The position numbers were made by a program, and so were the translations under genes. The notes under the pieces are model-generated. The model made no database searches. It saw nothing but the letters and a program-made list of their open reading frames with translations, and was not told the origin of the DNA. DNA of 64,000 nucleotides. It comes from Ensifer adhaerens (lineage in GTDB: Bacteria > Pseudomonadota > Alphaproteobacteria > Rhizobiales > Rhizobiaceae). The stretch is taken from the NCBI RefSeq assembly GCF_002007205.1, contig NZ_LAZS01000004.1, positions 1 through 64,000 on the forward strand, written 5' to 3'. Of the stretch, positions 25,194-34,335 are shown one piece after another. Each line of letters starts with the position of its first letter. Positions within the stretch are counted from its first letter, which is position 1.

Positions 25194-26237
25194 ATGCGTC
25201 TTCTTGTAGTTGGAACCGGTGGCATGGCAAACAGCCATGCCCAGGCCTTTGCCAAGATCGAAGGCGTCGAAATGGTCGGCGCCGTCGATGTCGACCCGAA
25301 GCGCGCAGAGGCCTTTGCCGACAAGCACGGGATTGCCAAGACCTTCACCTCGCTCGACGAGGCGATCGCCTGGGGCAAGTTCGATGCGGCGACGAACGTG
25401 ACGCCGGACAAGGCGCACTACCCGACGACGCTGGCGCTGATTGCCGCCGGCAAGCATGTGCTGTGCGAGAAGCCACTTGCCGAGAACTACGCCAAGGCGG
25501 CTGAGATGGCCGACGCCGCCGAGCGTTCCGACCTTGTGACCATGGTCAACCTCACCTACCGCAATGTCGCGCCGCTGCAGAAGGCACGCGCGATGGTGCT
25601 TGCCGGCGAGGTTGGCAAGCTGCGTCATCTCGAGGCGTCCTATCTGCAGAGCTGGCTCGTTTCCAAGGCCTGGGGCGACTGGGCAACGGAATCGCAATGG
25701 CTGTGGCGGCTCTCGACCAAGCACGGCTCGAACGGCGTGCTTGGCGATGTAGGCATCCACATCCTCGACTTTGCGGGCTATGGCGCGGGCACCGACGCCG
25801 CCCGGATCTTCGCGCGGCTGAAAACCTTCGACAAGGCGCCTGATAACCGCATCGGCGAGTATGATCTCGACGCCAATGACAGCTTCGTCATGACGGCGGA
25901 GTTCGGCAATGGCGCCATGGGCGTCGTGCATGCCAGCCGCTGGGCGACCGGGCATCTCAATGAGCTCCGGCTGAGGCTACACGGCGACAAGGGTGCGCTA
26001 GAAGTGGTGCACACGCCGGATGGATCGACGCTGCGCGCCTGCCTCGGGGCGGACGTCGAAACCGCGACCTGGCGCGATGTCGATGCCGGCACCGTTGCGA
26101 CGAACTATGAGCGCTTCGTGGCGGCCGTCCGTAAGGGCAAGACCGAGGAGCCGGGCTTCCGTCACGCCGCGAACCTGCAGAAGGTGCTCGACCTCGCCAT
26201 GGAGACGGAAGCCGAGCGGCGCGAGCTGCCCGTCTAA
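25194..26237 (+). CDS. thuB: Gfo/Idh/MocA-family dehydrogenase ThuB
   Basis: 347-aa NAD(P)-dependent oxidoreductase. The N-terminal Rossmann motif is VVGTGGMANSHAQAF; the family's catalytic Lys is in LCEKPLAENYAKA near residue 97, and the substrate-binding domain has LGDVGIHILDFAGYGAG. Together with ThuA it converts imported trehalose or maltose to 3-keto-disaccharides. Last gene of the operon; a small hairpin follows before a converging hydrolase gene. Confidence 0.92.
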   Translation: MRLLVVGTGGMANSHAQAFAKIEGVEMVGAVDVDPKRAEAFADKHGIAKTFTSLDEAIAWGKFDAATNVTPDKAHYPTTLALIAAGKHVLCEKPLAENYAKAAEMADAAERSDLVTMVNLTYRNVAPLQKARAMVLAGEVGKLRHLEASYLQSWLVSKAWGDWATESQWLWRLSTKHGSNGVLGDVGIHILDFAGYGAGTDAARIFARLKTFDKAPDNRIGEYDLDANDSFVMTAEFGNGAMGVVHASRWATGHLNELRLRLHGDKGALEVVHTPDGSTLRACLGADVETATWRDVDAGTVATNYERFVAAVRKGKTEEPGFRHAANLQKVLDLAMETEAERRELPV

Positions 26238-26247
26238 AGGGTCCTTT

Positions 26248-26267
26248 GTGCGTTCGTATGAACGCAC
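26248..26267. terminator. Hairpin between converging thuB and hydrolase genes
   Basis: Perfect 8-bp stem GTGCGTTC-GTAT-GAACGCAC, 10 bp past the thuB stop and 6 bp from the end of the leftward hydrolase gene. No T-tract follows on either side, so intrinsic termination is uncertain. Confidence 0.5.
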
Positions 26268-26273
26268 GGCGCT

Positions 26274-27596
26274 CTAACGAGAGTGACGGTCGGGGGAGGT
26301 GCTTTTCGCGGCTCCCCCACTTTGCGGCGGTGTCCAAGGGGTCACTGCCGAGCCGACCGTGTTTTCCATCGATTGACCCAGACGGCGCACCTGCGCGTCG
26401 TAATTCTTGCGGGTGTTGGGGTCGAAGATCATGATCGGCGTCGATACCGCAAGGCTGGCTGCACTGCCGACCGTCTGCGTGGCGCCGAGCGTGACAGCGC
26501 CCAGGCGCTCGCCGAGCCCGACATCGGAATCGGTCACGGTCTGGCCGGCAATCAGCCGGTTGCCGAGCAGGCGCACGACTTCGGGGCTTTCGGCGAACTT
26601 GCCGTGGTTGAGCTTGTCGCCGCCCTTCAGCGCGGTCAGATCGATGACGCTGATGCCGGCCTGCTCCAGTTGCGTGCGATACGGTTCGGCGGTCGGATCG
26701 ATCTGGCCGAGGCGGTCGACGTTGCCGGAAATGCGCCTGGACAAGGTCAGCGCCCGGTCGTCGCGCGACACGAACAGCGTGAACTTTGGCCGCTTGTCGC
26801 CCATGGCCCGGATCTGCTGGCCGAAGACGTCGACGTCGAGATCGGGCGATGCCAGGATGACGTCGGTGATCTTGGGCGCGATGCGTTTATCGCGGATCGC
26901 CATCTGACGTAGCGCCTCGACCGTCAGCCACGAGCCCATGGAGTGGGCCATGACGGTGATTTCGCCGACCGCGGGATTGCTCGATGCGCGCCTGAGCAGT
27001 TCCTCCAGCGCGTCGCGCGAATAGTTGGTGCTTTCCTTGTCGTAGTTATAGTCGAAGATGCTGGCGCGCGAGGGCCAGGTGAAGATAACAGGGGCGACGT
27101 CCGTGCCGCTGTCATGCACGATTTGGGCAAAACGGTAGACGGCGTCCTCGTAGCGGTTGTTGAAGCCGTGCACGAAGATCAGCACGCGGCGGGTCTTCGG
27201 CATGTTGCCCTTCAGCCAGCTCTGGACGTCGTTGCCCTCATTGAGCGGCGTGACGCTGACGGTCGAGAAATCACGCTCCGGATTGGCTGGAAGCTTCTTC
27301 GGCCACTGCACCTGGCCGACTGCGCGGTTCTTCTCGGGCGGGATGGAAACGACGATCTCCGTCAGGGAAAGCTGTTCCGACCGTTCGCCGCTGAAAAGCA
27401 CGCCCGGTTCTGCTGCGGGGGCGCGCGTGGTCGCGACCATCAGGTCAACCTGGGAGGCGTCGCCTGTGGTGCCCGACGGGACGAGCACGCCCACAGGACG
27501 GCCGGCGCAGGCGACGAGTGCGACGGCGAGGACGAAAGTCGCCGCGATATGGATCCAGTATCCCTTCGAGCCCGCGAGAGAAGACGAACGCAGCAA
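26274..27596 (-). CDS. Lipoprotein alpha/beta hydrolase (DUF900)
   Basis: 440-aa putative lipoprotein: an N-terminal signal ends in a lipobox with Cys30 (VALVACAG). The DUF900 hydrolase core has FVHGFNNRYEDAVYRFAQI, the nucleophile elbow AHSMGSW, and the acid-bearing segment ILASPDLDVDVF. It probably acts in the periplasm as an esterase or lipase-like enzyme of unknown substrate. It stands alone, converging on thuB and divergent from the dipeptidase gene across 295 bp. The Pro/Ser/Gly-rich C-terminus is likely disordered. Confidence 0.85.
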   Translation of the reverse strand: MLRSSSLAGSKGYWIHIAATFVLAVALVACAGRPVGVLVPSGTTGDASQVDLMVATTRAPAAEPGVLFSGERSEQLSLTEIVVSIPPEKNRAVGQVQWPKKLPANPERDFSTVSVTPLNEGNDVQSWLKGNMPKTRRVLIFVHGFNNRYEDAVYRFAQIVHDSGTDVAPVIFTWPSRASIFDYNYDKESTNYSRDALEELLRRASSNPAVGEITVMAHSMGSWLTVEALRQMAIRDKRIAPKITDVILASPDLDVDVFGQQIRAMGDKRPKFTLFVSRDDRALTLSRRISGNVDRLGQIDPTAEPYRTQLEQAGISVIDLTALKGGDKLNHGKFAESPEVVRLLGNRLIAGQTVTDSDVGLGERLGAVTLGATQTVGSAASLAVSTPIMIFDPNTRKNYDAQVRRLGQSMENTVGSAVTPWTPPQSGGAAKSTSPDRHSR

Positions 27597-27891
27597 GCAA
27601 CCCCCAATGCCGCCTCATGCGGCGCGACAGCCCGAACATTCGGGCCGGCCACTCCATGCATGAGAAAGCCAGGATTTTCACCCCTCGACCGGCCTCGGGC
27701 GCCTATCGGCGCTGCGTTTGCCGTCGAGCATGCGGCAATCATGCAACATTTCGCTACAGGCAGGGCTGGGTAAAACCCCCTGATATTCATTGAAAAGGCT
27801 TTGGGCTTTCACTAGCATCGCGTCGACTTTCCCTTGGACGCGACCCGAACGGCCCGTCCGATCTCCCTGAAATGATGAAGGAAATTCAGGA

Positions 27892-28947
27892 ATGCAGGCG
27901 GTTTTCGATGGCCATAACGACGTGCTTCTGCGTCTGTGGCAGAACGCCCGTAAGGGCCAGGATCCGGTGCGCGAGTTCGTCGACGGCATCGGTGAGGGCC
28001 ATATCGATGCGCCGCGCGCCAAGGCGGGCGGTCTCGTCGGCGGCCTTTCGGCGATCTACGTGCCCTCGGGTGATCTGGTCCTGCAGCCGCCGGACGAGAA
28101 CGGCCACTACGAAACACCGCTTTCGGCGCCGCTCGAGCACCTGCCGTCGCTTGCTGTCGCCATGGAGCTCGCCGACATCGCCGTCCGGCTCGACCGGGCA
28201 GGGGCGTGGAAACTCTGCCGCTCGACCGCCGAGATCCGCCGCGCCGTGGAGAAGGGCGTCTTTGCGTCCGTGCTGCACATGGAGGGCTGCGAGGCGATCG
28301 GTGCCGATCTTTCGGCGCTTGAAACCTTCCATGCCGCGGGCCTGCGCTCGCTCGGACCTGTCTGGAGCCGGCACAATGTCTTCGGCCATGGCGTGCCGTT
28401 TTCCTATCCGATGTCTCCGGACACGGCGCCCGGACTGACGGACGCGGGCTTCGAGCTCGTGCGTGCCTGCAACCGCCTGGGCATCCTGATCGACCTTGCG
28501 CACATCACCGAGAAAGGCTTCTGGGACGTCGCAAAGACGACCGACCAGCCGCTGGTCGCCAGCCACTCGAACGCGCATGCGCTGACGCCGGTCGCCCGCA
28601 ATCTGACCGACAGGCAGCTCGATGCCGTCAGGGAAAGCAAGGGTCTCGTCGGGCTCAACTATGCGACGACGATGCTGCGCGCCGATGGCCAGGAGAATGC
28701 CGCAACGCCGCTTTCCGACATGGTTCGCCATGTCGATTATCTCGTCGAGCGCATGGGCATCGGCTGCGTCGCGCTCGGATCGGACTTCGACGGGGCGACG
28801 ATCCCCGAGGAGATTGCTGATGCGGCCGGCAGCCAGGCGCTCGTTGCGGCGCTCAGGGGCGCCGGATATGGTGACGCCGAACTGGCAAAGATATGCCGGG
28901 AGAACTGGTGGAGAGTTCTGGGGCAGGCTTGGCACGAGGCCGCCTGA
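27892..28947 (+). CDS. Membrane dipeptidase (M19, renal dipeptidase family)
   Basis: 351-aa zinc dipeptidase. The metal-binding H-x-D is H8/D10 in VFDGHNDVLL; a metal-bridging Glu lies in HMEGCEAIGADL, and later ligands are in DLAHITEKGFWD and VASHSNAHAL. Family members cleave dipeptides, including L-D and D-D types. It directly precedes a peptide ABC transporter gene set (45 bp), which suggests it hydrolyses imported dipeptides in the cytoplasm; no signal peptide is seen, in agreement. Confidence 0.92.
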   Translation: MQAVFDGHNDVLLRLWQNARKGQDPVREFVDGIGEGHIDAPRAKAGGLVGGLSAIYVPSGDLVLQPPDENGHYETPLSAPLEHLPSLAVAMELADIAVRLDRAGAWKLCRSTAEIRRAVEKGVFASVLHMEGCEAIGADLSALETFHAAGLRSLGPVWSRHNVFGHGVPFSYPMSPDTAPGLTDAGFELVRACNRLGILIDLAHITEKGFWDVAKTTDQPLVASHSNAHALTPVARNLTDRQLDAVRESKGLVGLNYATTMLRADGQENAATPLSDMVRHVDYLVERMGIGCVALGSDFDGATIPEEIADAAGSQALVAALRGAGYGDAELAKICRENWWRVLGQAWHEAA

Positions 28948-28992
28948 ACCATGAAGAAGAGCCCGTAAGGGCACAAACGAGGGAACTGCAAA

Positions 28993-30633
28993 ATGATGCA
29001 CAAGCTCAACGGACGTCTGCGTCTTCTGACCGCTTCGGCGGCGCTGGCCATGGTCATGGCCACGACTGCACCGGCCTTTGCCGAGACGCCGAAGGATACG
29101 CTGGTCGAGGCTTTCGCGATCGACGATGTCATCACCATGGATCCGGGCGAAGCCTTCGAGCTGACCGCGGCCGAAATCACCGGCAACACCTACAGCATGC
29201 TGGTGCGCCTCGACATCAACGACACGACCAAGGTTGTCGGCGATCTCGCCGAGAGCTGGACCGTGTCCGACGACGGCCTGACCTATACGTTCAAGCTGAA
29301 GCCCGACCTGAAGTTCGCCTCGGGCAATCCGGTGACCGCCGAGGACGTGGCCTGGTCGTTCGAACGCGCCGTGAAGCTCGACAAGAGCCCGGCCTTCATC
29401 CTCACCCAGTTCGGCCTTACCGGCGACAACGTGACGGAAAAGGCCAAGGCTGCGGACGCACAGACCTTCGTCTTCACCGTCGACCAGCCCTATGCCCCGA
29501 GCTTCGTCTTGAACTGCCTGACGGCGACCGTGGGTGCCGTCCTCGACAAGAAGCTCGTGCTCGAAAACGTCAAGCCGGTCACGCCGACGGACGAGTACAA
29601 GTACGACAACGACTTCGGCAATGAATGGCTGAAGACCGGTTATGCCGGCTCCGGCCCGTTCAAGCTGCGCGAATGGCGCGCCAACGAAGTCATCGTGCTG
29701 GAGCGCAACGACAACTTCTACGGCGAACAGGCCAAGCTCGCCCGCGTCATCTATCGCCACATGAAGGAAAGCTCGGGCCAGCGCCTGGCGCTTGAAGCCG
29801 GCGATATCGATGTCGCCCGCAATCTGGAGCCGGGTGATTACGACGCCGTCTCGAAGAATGCCGACCTCGCCACGACGAACGCGCCGAAGGGCACGGTCTA
29901 CTACATCAGCCTCAACCAGAAGAACGCCAACCTTGCCAAGCCCGAAGTGCGCGAAGCGTTCAAGTATCTGGTCGACTATGATGCCATCGGTTCGACCCTC
30001 ATCAAGGGCATCGGCGAGGTCCACCAGAGCTTCCTGCCGAAGGGTGTTCTGGGTGCTCTCGACGAGAACCCCTACAAGCTCGACGTCGCCAAGGCGAAGG
30101 AACTGCTGGCCAAGGCCGGCCTCGCCGACGGCTTCACCGTGACCATGGACGTTCGCAACGGCCAGCCGGTCACCGGCATTGCCGAATCCTTCCAGCAGAC
30201 GCTCGGCCAGGCCGGCGTGAAGCTCGAAATCATTCCGGGCGACGGCAAGCAGACGCTGACGAAGTACCGTGCGCGCAACCACGACATGTATATCGGTCAG
30301 TGGGGCATGGATTATTTCGATCCGAACTCCAACGCGGAAACCTTCACCAGCAACCCTGACAATTCCGACGAAGGCAAGAACAAGACCCTTGCCTGGCGCA
30401 ATGCCTGGGACGTTCCGGAGCTGACGAAGAAGACCAAGGACGCACTGCTCGAGCGCGACAGCGCCAAGCGTGCGGAGACCTACAAGGAACTGCAGAAGAC
30501 GGTGCTTGGCGAAAGCCCGTTCGTCATCATCTTCCAGCAGACCGAAGTCGCCGGCTATCGCGGCAACGTCAAGGGCCTGAAGCTTGGTCCGAGCTTCGAC
30601 ACCAACTTCGTCGCCGGCATCACCAAAGAGTAA
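28993..30633 (+). CDS. Peptide ABC transporter substrate-binding protein
   Basis: 546-aa family 5 extracellular solute-binding protein (DppA/OppA-like). The signal peptide ends near APAFA-ETP (about residue 31). Marks of the family are the N-terminal VITMDPGEAFELTAAEI, SDDGLTYTFKLKPDLKFASGNPVTAEDVAWSFERAV, and the C-terminal Asp/Trp-containing DYFDPNSNAETF region, which in relatives contacts the peptide. First of five transporter genes after the dipeptidase. Ligand probably a short peptide, unproven. Confidence 0.93.
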   Translation: MMHKLNGRLRLLTASAALAMVMATTAPAFAETPKDTLVEAFAIDDVITMDPGEAFELTAAEITGNTYSMLVRLDINDTTKVVGDLAESWTVSDDGLTYTFKLKPDLKFASGNPVTAEDVAWSFERAVKLDKSPAFILTQFGLTGDNVTEKAKAADAQTFVFTVDQPYAPSFVLNCLTATVGAVLDKKLVLENVKPVTPTDEYKYDNDFGNEWLKTGYAGSGPFKLREWRANEVIVLERNDNFYGEQAKLARVIYRHMKESSGQRLALEAGDIDVARNLEPGDYDAVSKNADLATTNAPKGTVYYISLNQKNANLAKPEVREAFKYLVDYDAIGSTLIKGIGEVHQSFLPKGVLGALDENPYKLDVAKAKELLAKAGLADGFTVTMDVRNGQPVTGIAESFQQTLGQAGVKLEIIPGDGKQTLTKYRARNHDMYIGQWGMDYFDPNSNAETFTSNPDNSDEGKNKTLAWRNAWDVPELTKKTKDALLERDSAKRAETYKELQKTVLGESPFVIIFQQTEVAGYRGNVKGLKLGPSFDTNFVAGITKE

Positions 30634-30669
30634 GCCGTCTCGAAGGAATAAACCGAAAGGATCGTTCCC

Positions 30670-31737
30670 TTGAGCATGAGCGCAACAGGGACAGTGGACG
30701 GGCGCAAACGCGCCCGTCCCGGTAAGATCGTGGCAGCGGTGCTGCGCTTTCTTGTCGTTGTCGTCACCACCTATCTCGGCCTTCTGGCCGTTACCTTCTT
30801 CATCGGCCGGGTGATCCCGATCGACCCGGTTCTGGCCGTTCTCGGCGACCGGGCGCCCACGCACGTCGTCGAAAGGACGCGCGAGGCGATGGGGCTGAAC
30901 CTGCCCCTCTACCAACAGTTCTTCATCTATGTCCGCCAGGCGCTGACCGGTGACTTCGGCGTCTCGGTGCTGACCACCAATCCCGTCATGACCGACATCC
31001 GCCGCGTCTTCCCGGCGACCATGGAGCTCGCAACGCTCGGCACGCTGATCGGCGCCTTGTTCGGCGTGCCGCTCGGCGTGCTTGCCGCGGTCAAGCGCGG
31101 CAGCATCGCCGACCAGATCGTGCGCGTGATCGGCCTCGTCGGCTATTCCGTGCCGATCTTCTGGCTGGCGCTCCTGTCGCTGCTCGTCTTCTACGCGCGG
31201 CTGAAGTGGGTCGCCTATCCCGGCCGTATCGACATCGTGTTCGAATATACGTTCACGCCGATCACCGGCTTTTACCTGTTCGATGCGCTGTGGCAGAGGC
31301 AATGGGATGTGCTTTGGGACGTGTTCCGCCACATCATCCTGCCGGCCTCGCTGCTCGGTTATTTCTCGCTCGCCTATATCAGCCGGATGACGCGCAGCTT
31401 CATGCTCAACGAGTTGCAGCAGGAGTATATCGTCGCGGCGCGCGCCAAGGGCCTGTCCGAGACCCGGATCATCTGGGGCCATGCGCTGCGGAACGCGGCC
31501 GTGCCGCTGGTGACCGTGATTGCGCTCTCCTATGCGGGCCTGCTCGAGGGCTCGGTCTTGACGGAAACCGTCTTCGCCTGGCCGGGTCTTGGTCTTTACA
31601 TCACCAACTCGCTGCAGAATGCCGACATGAACGCCGTGCTTGGTGGCACCATCATTATCGGTTCGGTCTTCATCGGCATCAATCTCCTGTCCGATCTTCT
31701 CTACCGGACGCTCGACCCGAGGACGCGCCAGCGATGA
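30670..31737 (+). CDS. Peptide ABC transporter permease (DppB-type)
   Basis: About 355-aa permease of the DppB/OppB group: an N-terminal helix (VVVVTTYLGLLAVTFFIGRVIPIDPV), then five more helices, with the EAA loop YIVAARAKGLSETRIIWGHALRNA. The TTG start at 30670 is chosen because AAAGGA lies eight bases upstream; the ATG at 30676 would leave it too far. The stop overlaps the next gene (ATGA). Confidence 0.92.
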   Translation: MSMSATGTVDGRKRARPGKIVAAVLRFLVVVVTTYLGLLAVTFFIGRVIPIDPVLAVLGDRAPTHVVERTREAMGLNLPLYQQFFIYVRQALTGDFGVSVLTTNPVMTDIRRVFPATMELATLGTLIGALFGVPLGVLAAVKRGSIADQIVRVIGLVGYSVPIFWLALLSLLVFYARLKWVAYPGRIDIVFEYTFTPITGFYLFDALWQRQWDVLWDVFRHIILPASLLGYFSLAYISRMTRSFMLNELQQEYIVAARAKGLSETRIIWGHALRNAAVPLVTVIALSYAGLLEGSVLTETVFAWPGLGLYITNSLQNADMNAVLGGTIIIGSVFIGINLLSDLLYRTLDPRTRQR

Positions 31738-32666
31738 GTACCGTTACCCAGACACGTCCGATGACGCGCCGCGAGTGGCTCTTGTCCGACCGACCGCAGT
31801 CACGCACCCAGGCCCGCCTCGGTCGCGCCTACATGACCTGGCAGCGCTTTGCCGCCAACAAGCTCGCCGTTCTCGGCTTGCTCATCCTGCTGGCGCTGGT
31901 CTTCGTTGCCGCTTTCGCCGACTTCCTGGCGCCGCATTCGCCTTATATCGGTGATCTCGCCAATGCGCGGCTGATGGCGCCGGGAACCCCCGGCTATCTG
32001 CTCGGCACCGACGATCTTGGTCGCGACATCCTTTCGCGGCTGATCCACGGCTCGCGGCTGACGCTCGCCGTCGTGCTGTTGGTCGCGGTCATCGCCGCAC
32101 CTGTCGGGCTCATCGTCGGCGCTGTCGCCGGCTATGCCGGCGGCTGGGTCGATGCGGTGCTGATGCGCATCACTGATATCTTCCTCGCCTTCCCGAAGCT
32201 GGTTCTGGCGCTCGCCTTCGTCGCCGCTCTTGGACCGGGCATCGAGAACGCCGTTATCGCGATTGCCATTACGTCGTGGCCGCCCTACGCGCGCATCGCC
32301 CGCGCCGAGACGCTGACGGTGCGTAATTCCGATTACATCGCCGCCGTGCAGCTCATGGGCGCGTCGCCGATCCGCATCGTTTTCCGTCACGTCATGCCGA
32401 TGTGCATGTCCTCGCTGATCGTGCGCGTCACGCTCGACATGGCCGGCATCATCCTGACGGCCGCGGGCTTGGGCTTCCTCGGGCTTGGCGCACAGCCGCC
32501 GCTGCCGGAATGGGGCGCAATGATCGCGTCTGGCCGTCGCTTCATCCTCGATCAATGGTGGGTGGCAACCATGCCCGGCATCGCGATCCTGATCGTCAGC
32601 CTCGGCTTCAACCTGCTCGGCGACGGCCTGCGCGATGCGCTCGATCCGCGGGAGAGCGGCCAATGA
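31734..32666 (+). CDS. Peptide ABC transporter permease (DppC-type)
   Basis: 310-aa DppC/OppC-type permease. The N-terminal cytoplasmic segment includes AYMTWQRFAANKLAVLGL, with LLGTDDLGRDILSRLIHGSR before helix 2, both hallmarks of the group. The EAA loop is YIAAVQLMGASPIRIVFRHVMP. It overlaps its neighbours by four bases at each side (ATGA), so translation of the permease and ATPase genes is coupled. Confidence 0.94.
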   Translation: MSTVTQTRPMTRREWLLSDRPQSRTQARLGRAYMTWQRFAANKLAVLGLLILLALVFVAAFADFLAPHSPYIGDLANARLMAPGTPGYLLGTDDLGRDILSRLIHGSRLTLAVVLLVAVIAAPVGLIVGAVAGYAGGWVDAVLMRITDIFLAFPKLVLALAFVAALGPGIENAVIAIAITSWPPYARIARAETLTVRNSDYIAAVQLMGASPIRIVFRHVMPMCMSSLIVRVTLDMAGIILTAAGLGFLGLGAQPPLPEWGAMIASGRRFILDQWWVATMPGIAILIVSLGFNLLGDGLRDALDPRESGQ

Positions 32667-33496
32667 GCGCGCTTCTGACGGTAGAAGACCTCAAGGTCTC
32701 GTTCCCGACCCGCACCGGACTCGTCGAGGCCGTGCGCGGCGTCTCCTTCACGCTCGGCCGCGAACGCCTCGGCATCGTCGGCGAAAGCGGCTCCGGCAAG
32801 TCGCAGACCGGCCGGGCGATCATGGGGCTGACGCCTGGTCATGCGCAGGTGACGGCAAAGCAGTTGAACTTCGATGGCATCGACCTGCTTTCGGCATCTC
32901 CGAAGGTCCGCCGGGATCTCCGGGGCAAGCGCATCGCCATGATCCTGCAGGACCCGAAGTATTCGCTGAACCCGGTCATGAGCATCGGCCGGCAGATCGT
33001 CGAGACGCTGCGGCAGCATGAGAACGTCAGCCGCGGCGAAGCCCGGGAAAGGGCGCTCGACATGCTCGCTGCCGTCCAGATTCGCGATCCGAAGCGCGTC
33101 TACGATCTCTATCCGCACGAAGTTTCGGGCGGCATGGGGCAGCGCGCGATGATCGCGATGATGCTGGTTGCCGGACCGGAACTCTTGATCGCCGACGAGC
33201 CGACCTCGGCGCTCGACGTGACGGTACAGCTCGAAGTGCTTGGCATCCTCGACAAGCTCGTCGCCGATCGAGGCATGGGTCTGGTCTTCGTGTCGCACGA
33301 TCTGCGGCTCGTGTCGTCCTTCTGTGACCGCGTGATCGTCATGTATGCCGGCCGGATCGTCGAGGAACTGGCGGCGTCCGAGCTTGCCAATGCCAAGCAT
33401 CCCTATACCCAAGGTTTGCTGAACTGCATGCCGGCGATCGGATCCGATCGTCATCCCCTGCCGGTTCTCGACCGCAAGCCGGAGTGGGCCCAATGA
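32663..33496 (+). CDS. Peptide ABC transporter ATPase (DppD-type)
   Basis: 277-aa ABC ATPase. Walker A is GESGSGKSQT near residue 37, the Q-loop is in ILQDPKYSLNPVM, Walker B LLIADEPTSALDVT, switch H in FVSHDLRLV. The signature reads VSGGMGQRAMIAMML, slightly changed from LSGGQ, as in many DppD proteins. The C-terminus lacks the long Fe-S-like extension of some DppD members. Coupled by ATGA overlaps to the permease before and the ATPase after. Confidence 0.93.
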   Translation: MSALLTVEDLKVSFPTRTGLVEAVRGVSFTLGRERLGIVGESGSGKSQTGRAIMGLTPGHAQVTAKQLNFDGIDLLSASPKVRRDLRGKRIAMILQDPKYSLNPVMSIGRQIVETLRQHENVSRGEARERALDMLAAVQIRDPKRVYDLYPHEVSGGMGQRAMIAMMLVAGPELLIADEPTSALDVTVQLEVLGILDKLVADRGMGLVFVSHDLRLVSSFCDRVIVMYAGRIVEELAASELANAKHPYTQGLLNCMPAIGSDRHPLPVLDRKPEWAQ

Positions 33497-34260
33497 CCTC
33501 AGCCGTTTCCGTTTCGAACCTTTCCGTCACCTATGACGCGTTCAAGGCGCTGAACGACGTCAGCGTCGAGATCGCGCCGGGCGAATCCTTCGGGCTCGTC
33601 GGCGAGTCCGGGTCGGGCAAGTCGACCTTGCTTAGGGCGATTGCTGGCCTCGCGCCCGTCACGGGTGGCACCATTCGCGTGCACGATCGCGTTCTCCAGG
33701 GCGCCAAGCGCGACAAGGCCTTCTATCGCGCCGTGCAGATGGTCTTCCAGGATCCTTACGGCTCGCTGCACCCACGCCAGACCATCGACCGGCAATTGCT
33801 GGAACCGTTGGCCATCCATGGCGTGGCCGATGGCGAGCGGCGCATTCTGAAAGCGCTCGATGAGGTCGGCCTCGGGTCGGGCTTCCGCTTCCGTTATCCG
33901 CACCAGCTTTCGGGCGGTCAACGGCAGCGCGTCGCGATCGCGCGCGCTCTGATTCTCGAACCATCGATCCTGCTTCTCGACGAGCCAACCTCGGCGCTCG
34001 ACGCCTCGGTGCAGGCCGAAGTGTTGAACCTCCTGGAACAGGTCCGGCGCGACCATAAGTTGACCTTCATCATGGTCAGCCACGATCTCGGCGTTGTCAC
34101 CCATATGTGCGATCGGTTGGCGGTGATGCAGGGCGGACGCGTCGTCGAGCGCCTGTCCTCGGCGGACCTCGTCGCCGGGCGTATCGGTGAGGATTACACG
34201 CGCAGCCTCATGGTCGCGAGCAAGGGCTTTCAGCGCAAGGACGCTGCCGTGACTGCGTGA
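33493..34260 (+). CDS. Peptide ABC transporter ATPase (DppF-type)
   Basis: 255-aa second ATPase. Walker A GESGSGKST near residue 38, Q-loop VFQDPYGSLHPRQTI, signature LSGGQRQRVAIARAL, Walker B LLLDEPTSALDA, switch H in VSHDLGVVTHM. The sequence PYGSLHPRQT is typical of DppF/OppF. It pairs with the DppD-type ATPase to form the heterodimeric motor. Last gene of the unit; a 13-bp stem terminator follows immediately. Confidence 0.93.
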   Translation: MTSAVSVSNLSVTYDAFKALNDVSVEIAPGESFGLVGESGSGKSTLLRAIAGLAPVTGGTIRVHDRVLQGAKRDKAFYRAVQMVFQDPYGSLHPRQTIDRQLLEPLAIHGVADGERRILKALDEVGLGSGFRFRYPHQLSGGQRQRVAIARALILEPSILLLDEPTSALDASVQAEVLNLLEQVRRDHKLTFIMVSHDLGVVTHMCDRLAVMQGGRVVERLSSADLVAGRIGEDYTRSLMVASKGFQRKDAAVTA

Positions 34261-34266
34261 CGGTAC

Positions 34267-34310
34267 CGATACAAGCGGGGCCGTCGTCCCGCTTGTATCG
34301 CTTCGTTTCG
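34267..34310 (+). terminator. Terminator of the peptide transporter operon
   Basis: Perfect 13-bp stem CGATACAAGCGGG / CCCGCTTGTATCG with an 8-nt loop, starting 7 bp after the last ATPase stop, followed by a short T-containing tract (CTTCGTTTCG). Confidence 0.8.
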
Positions 34311-34335
34311 AAGCATCCGGGCTAGGCCCGGCCGC

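Noticed and set aside
27886-31482. Very long leftward open frame (about 1,200 codons) opposite the dipeptidase and peptide transporter genes
   Set aside because: It is an antisense shadow of GC-rich codons: the rightward genes have clear motifs, signal peptides and ribosome sites, while this frame has none and a composition skewed to Arg, His and Asp.
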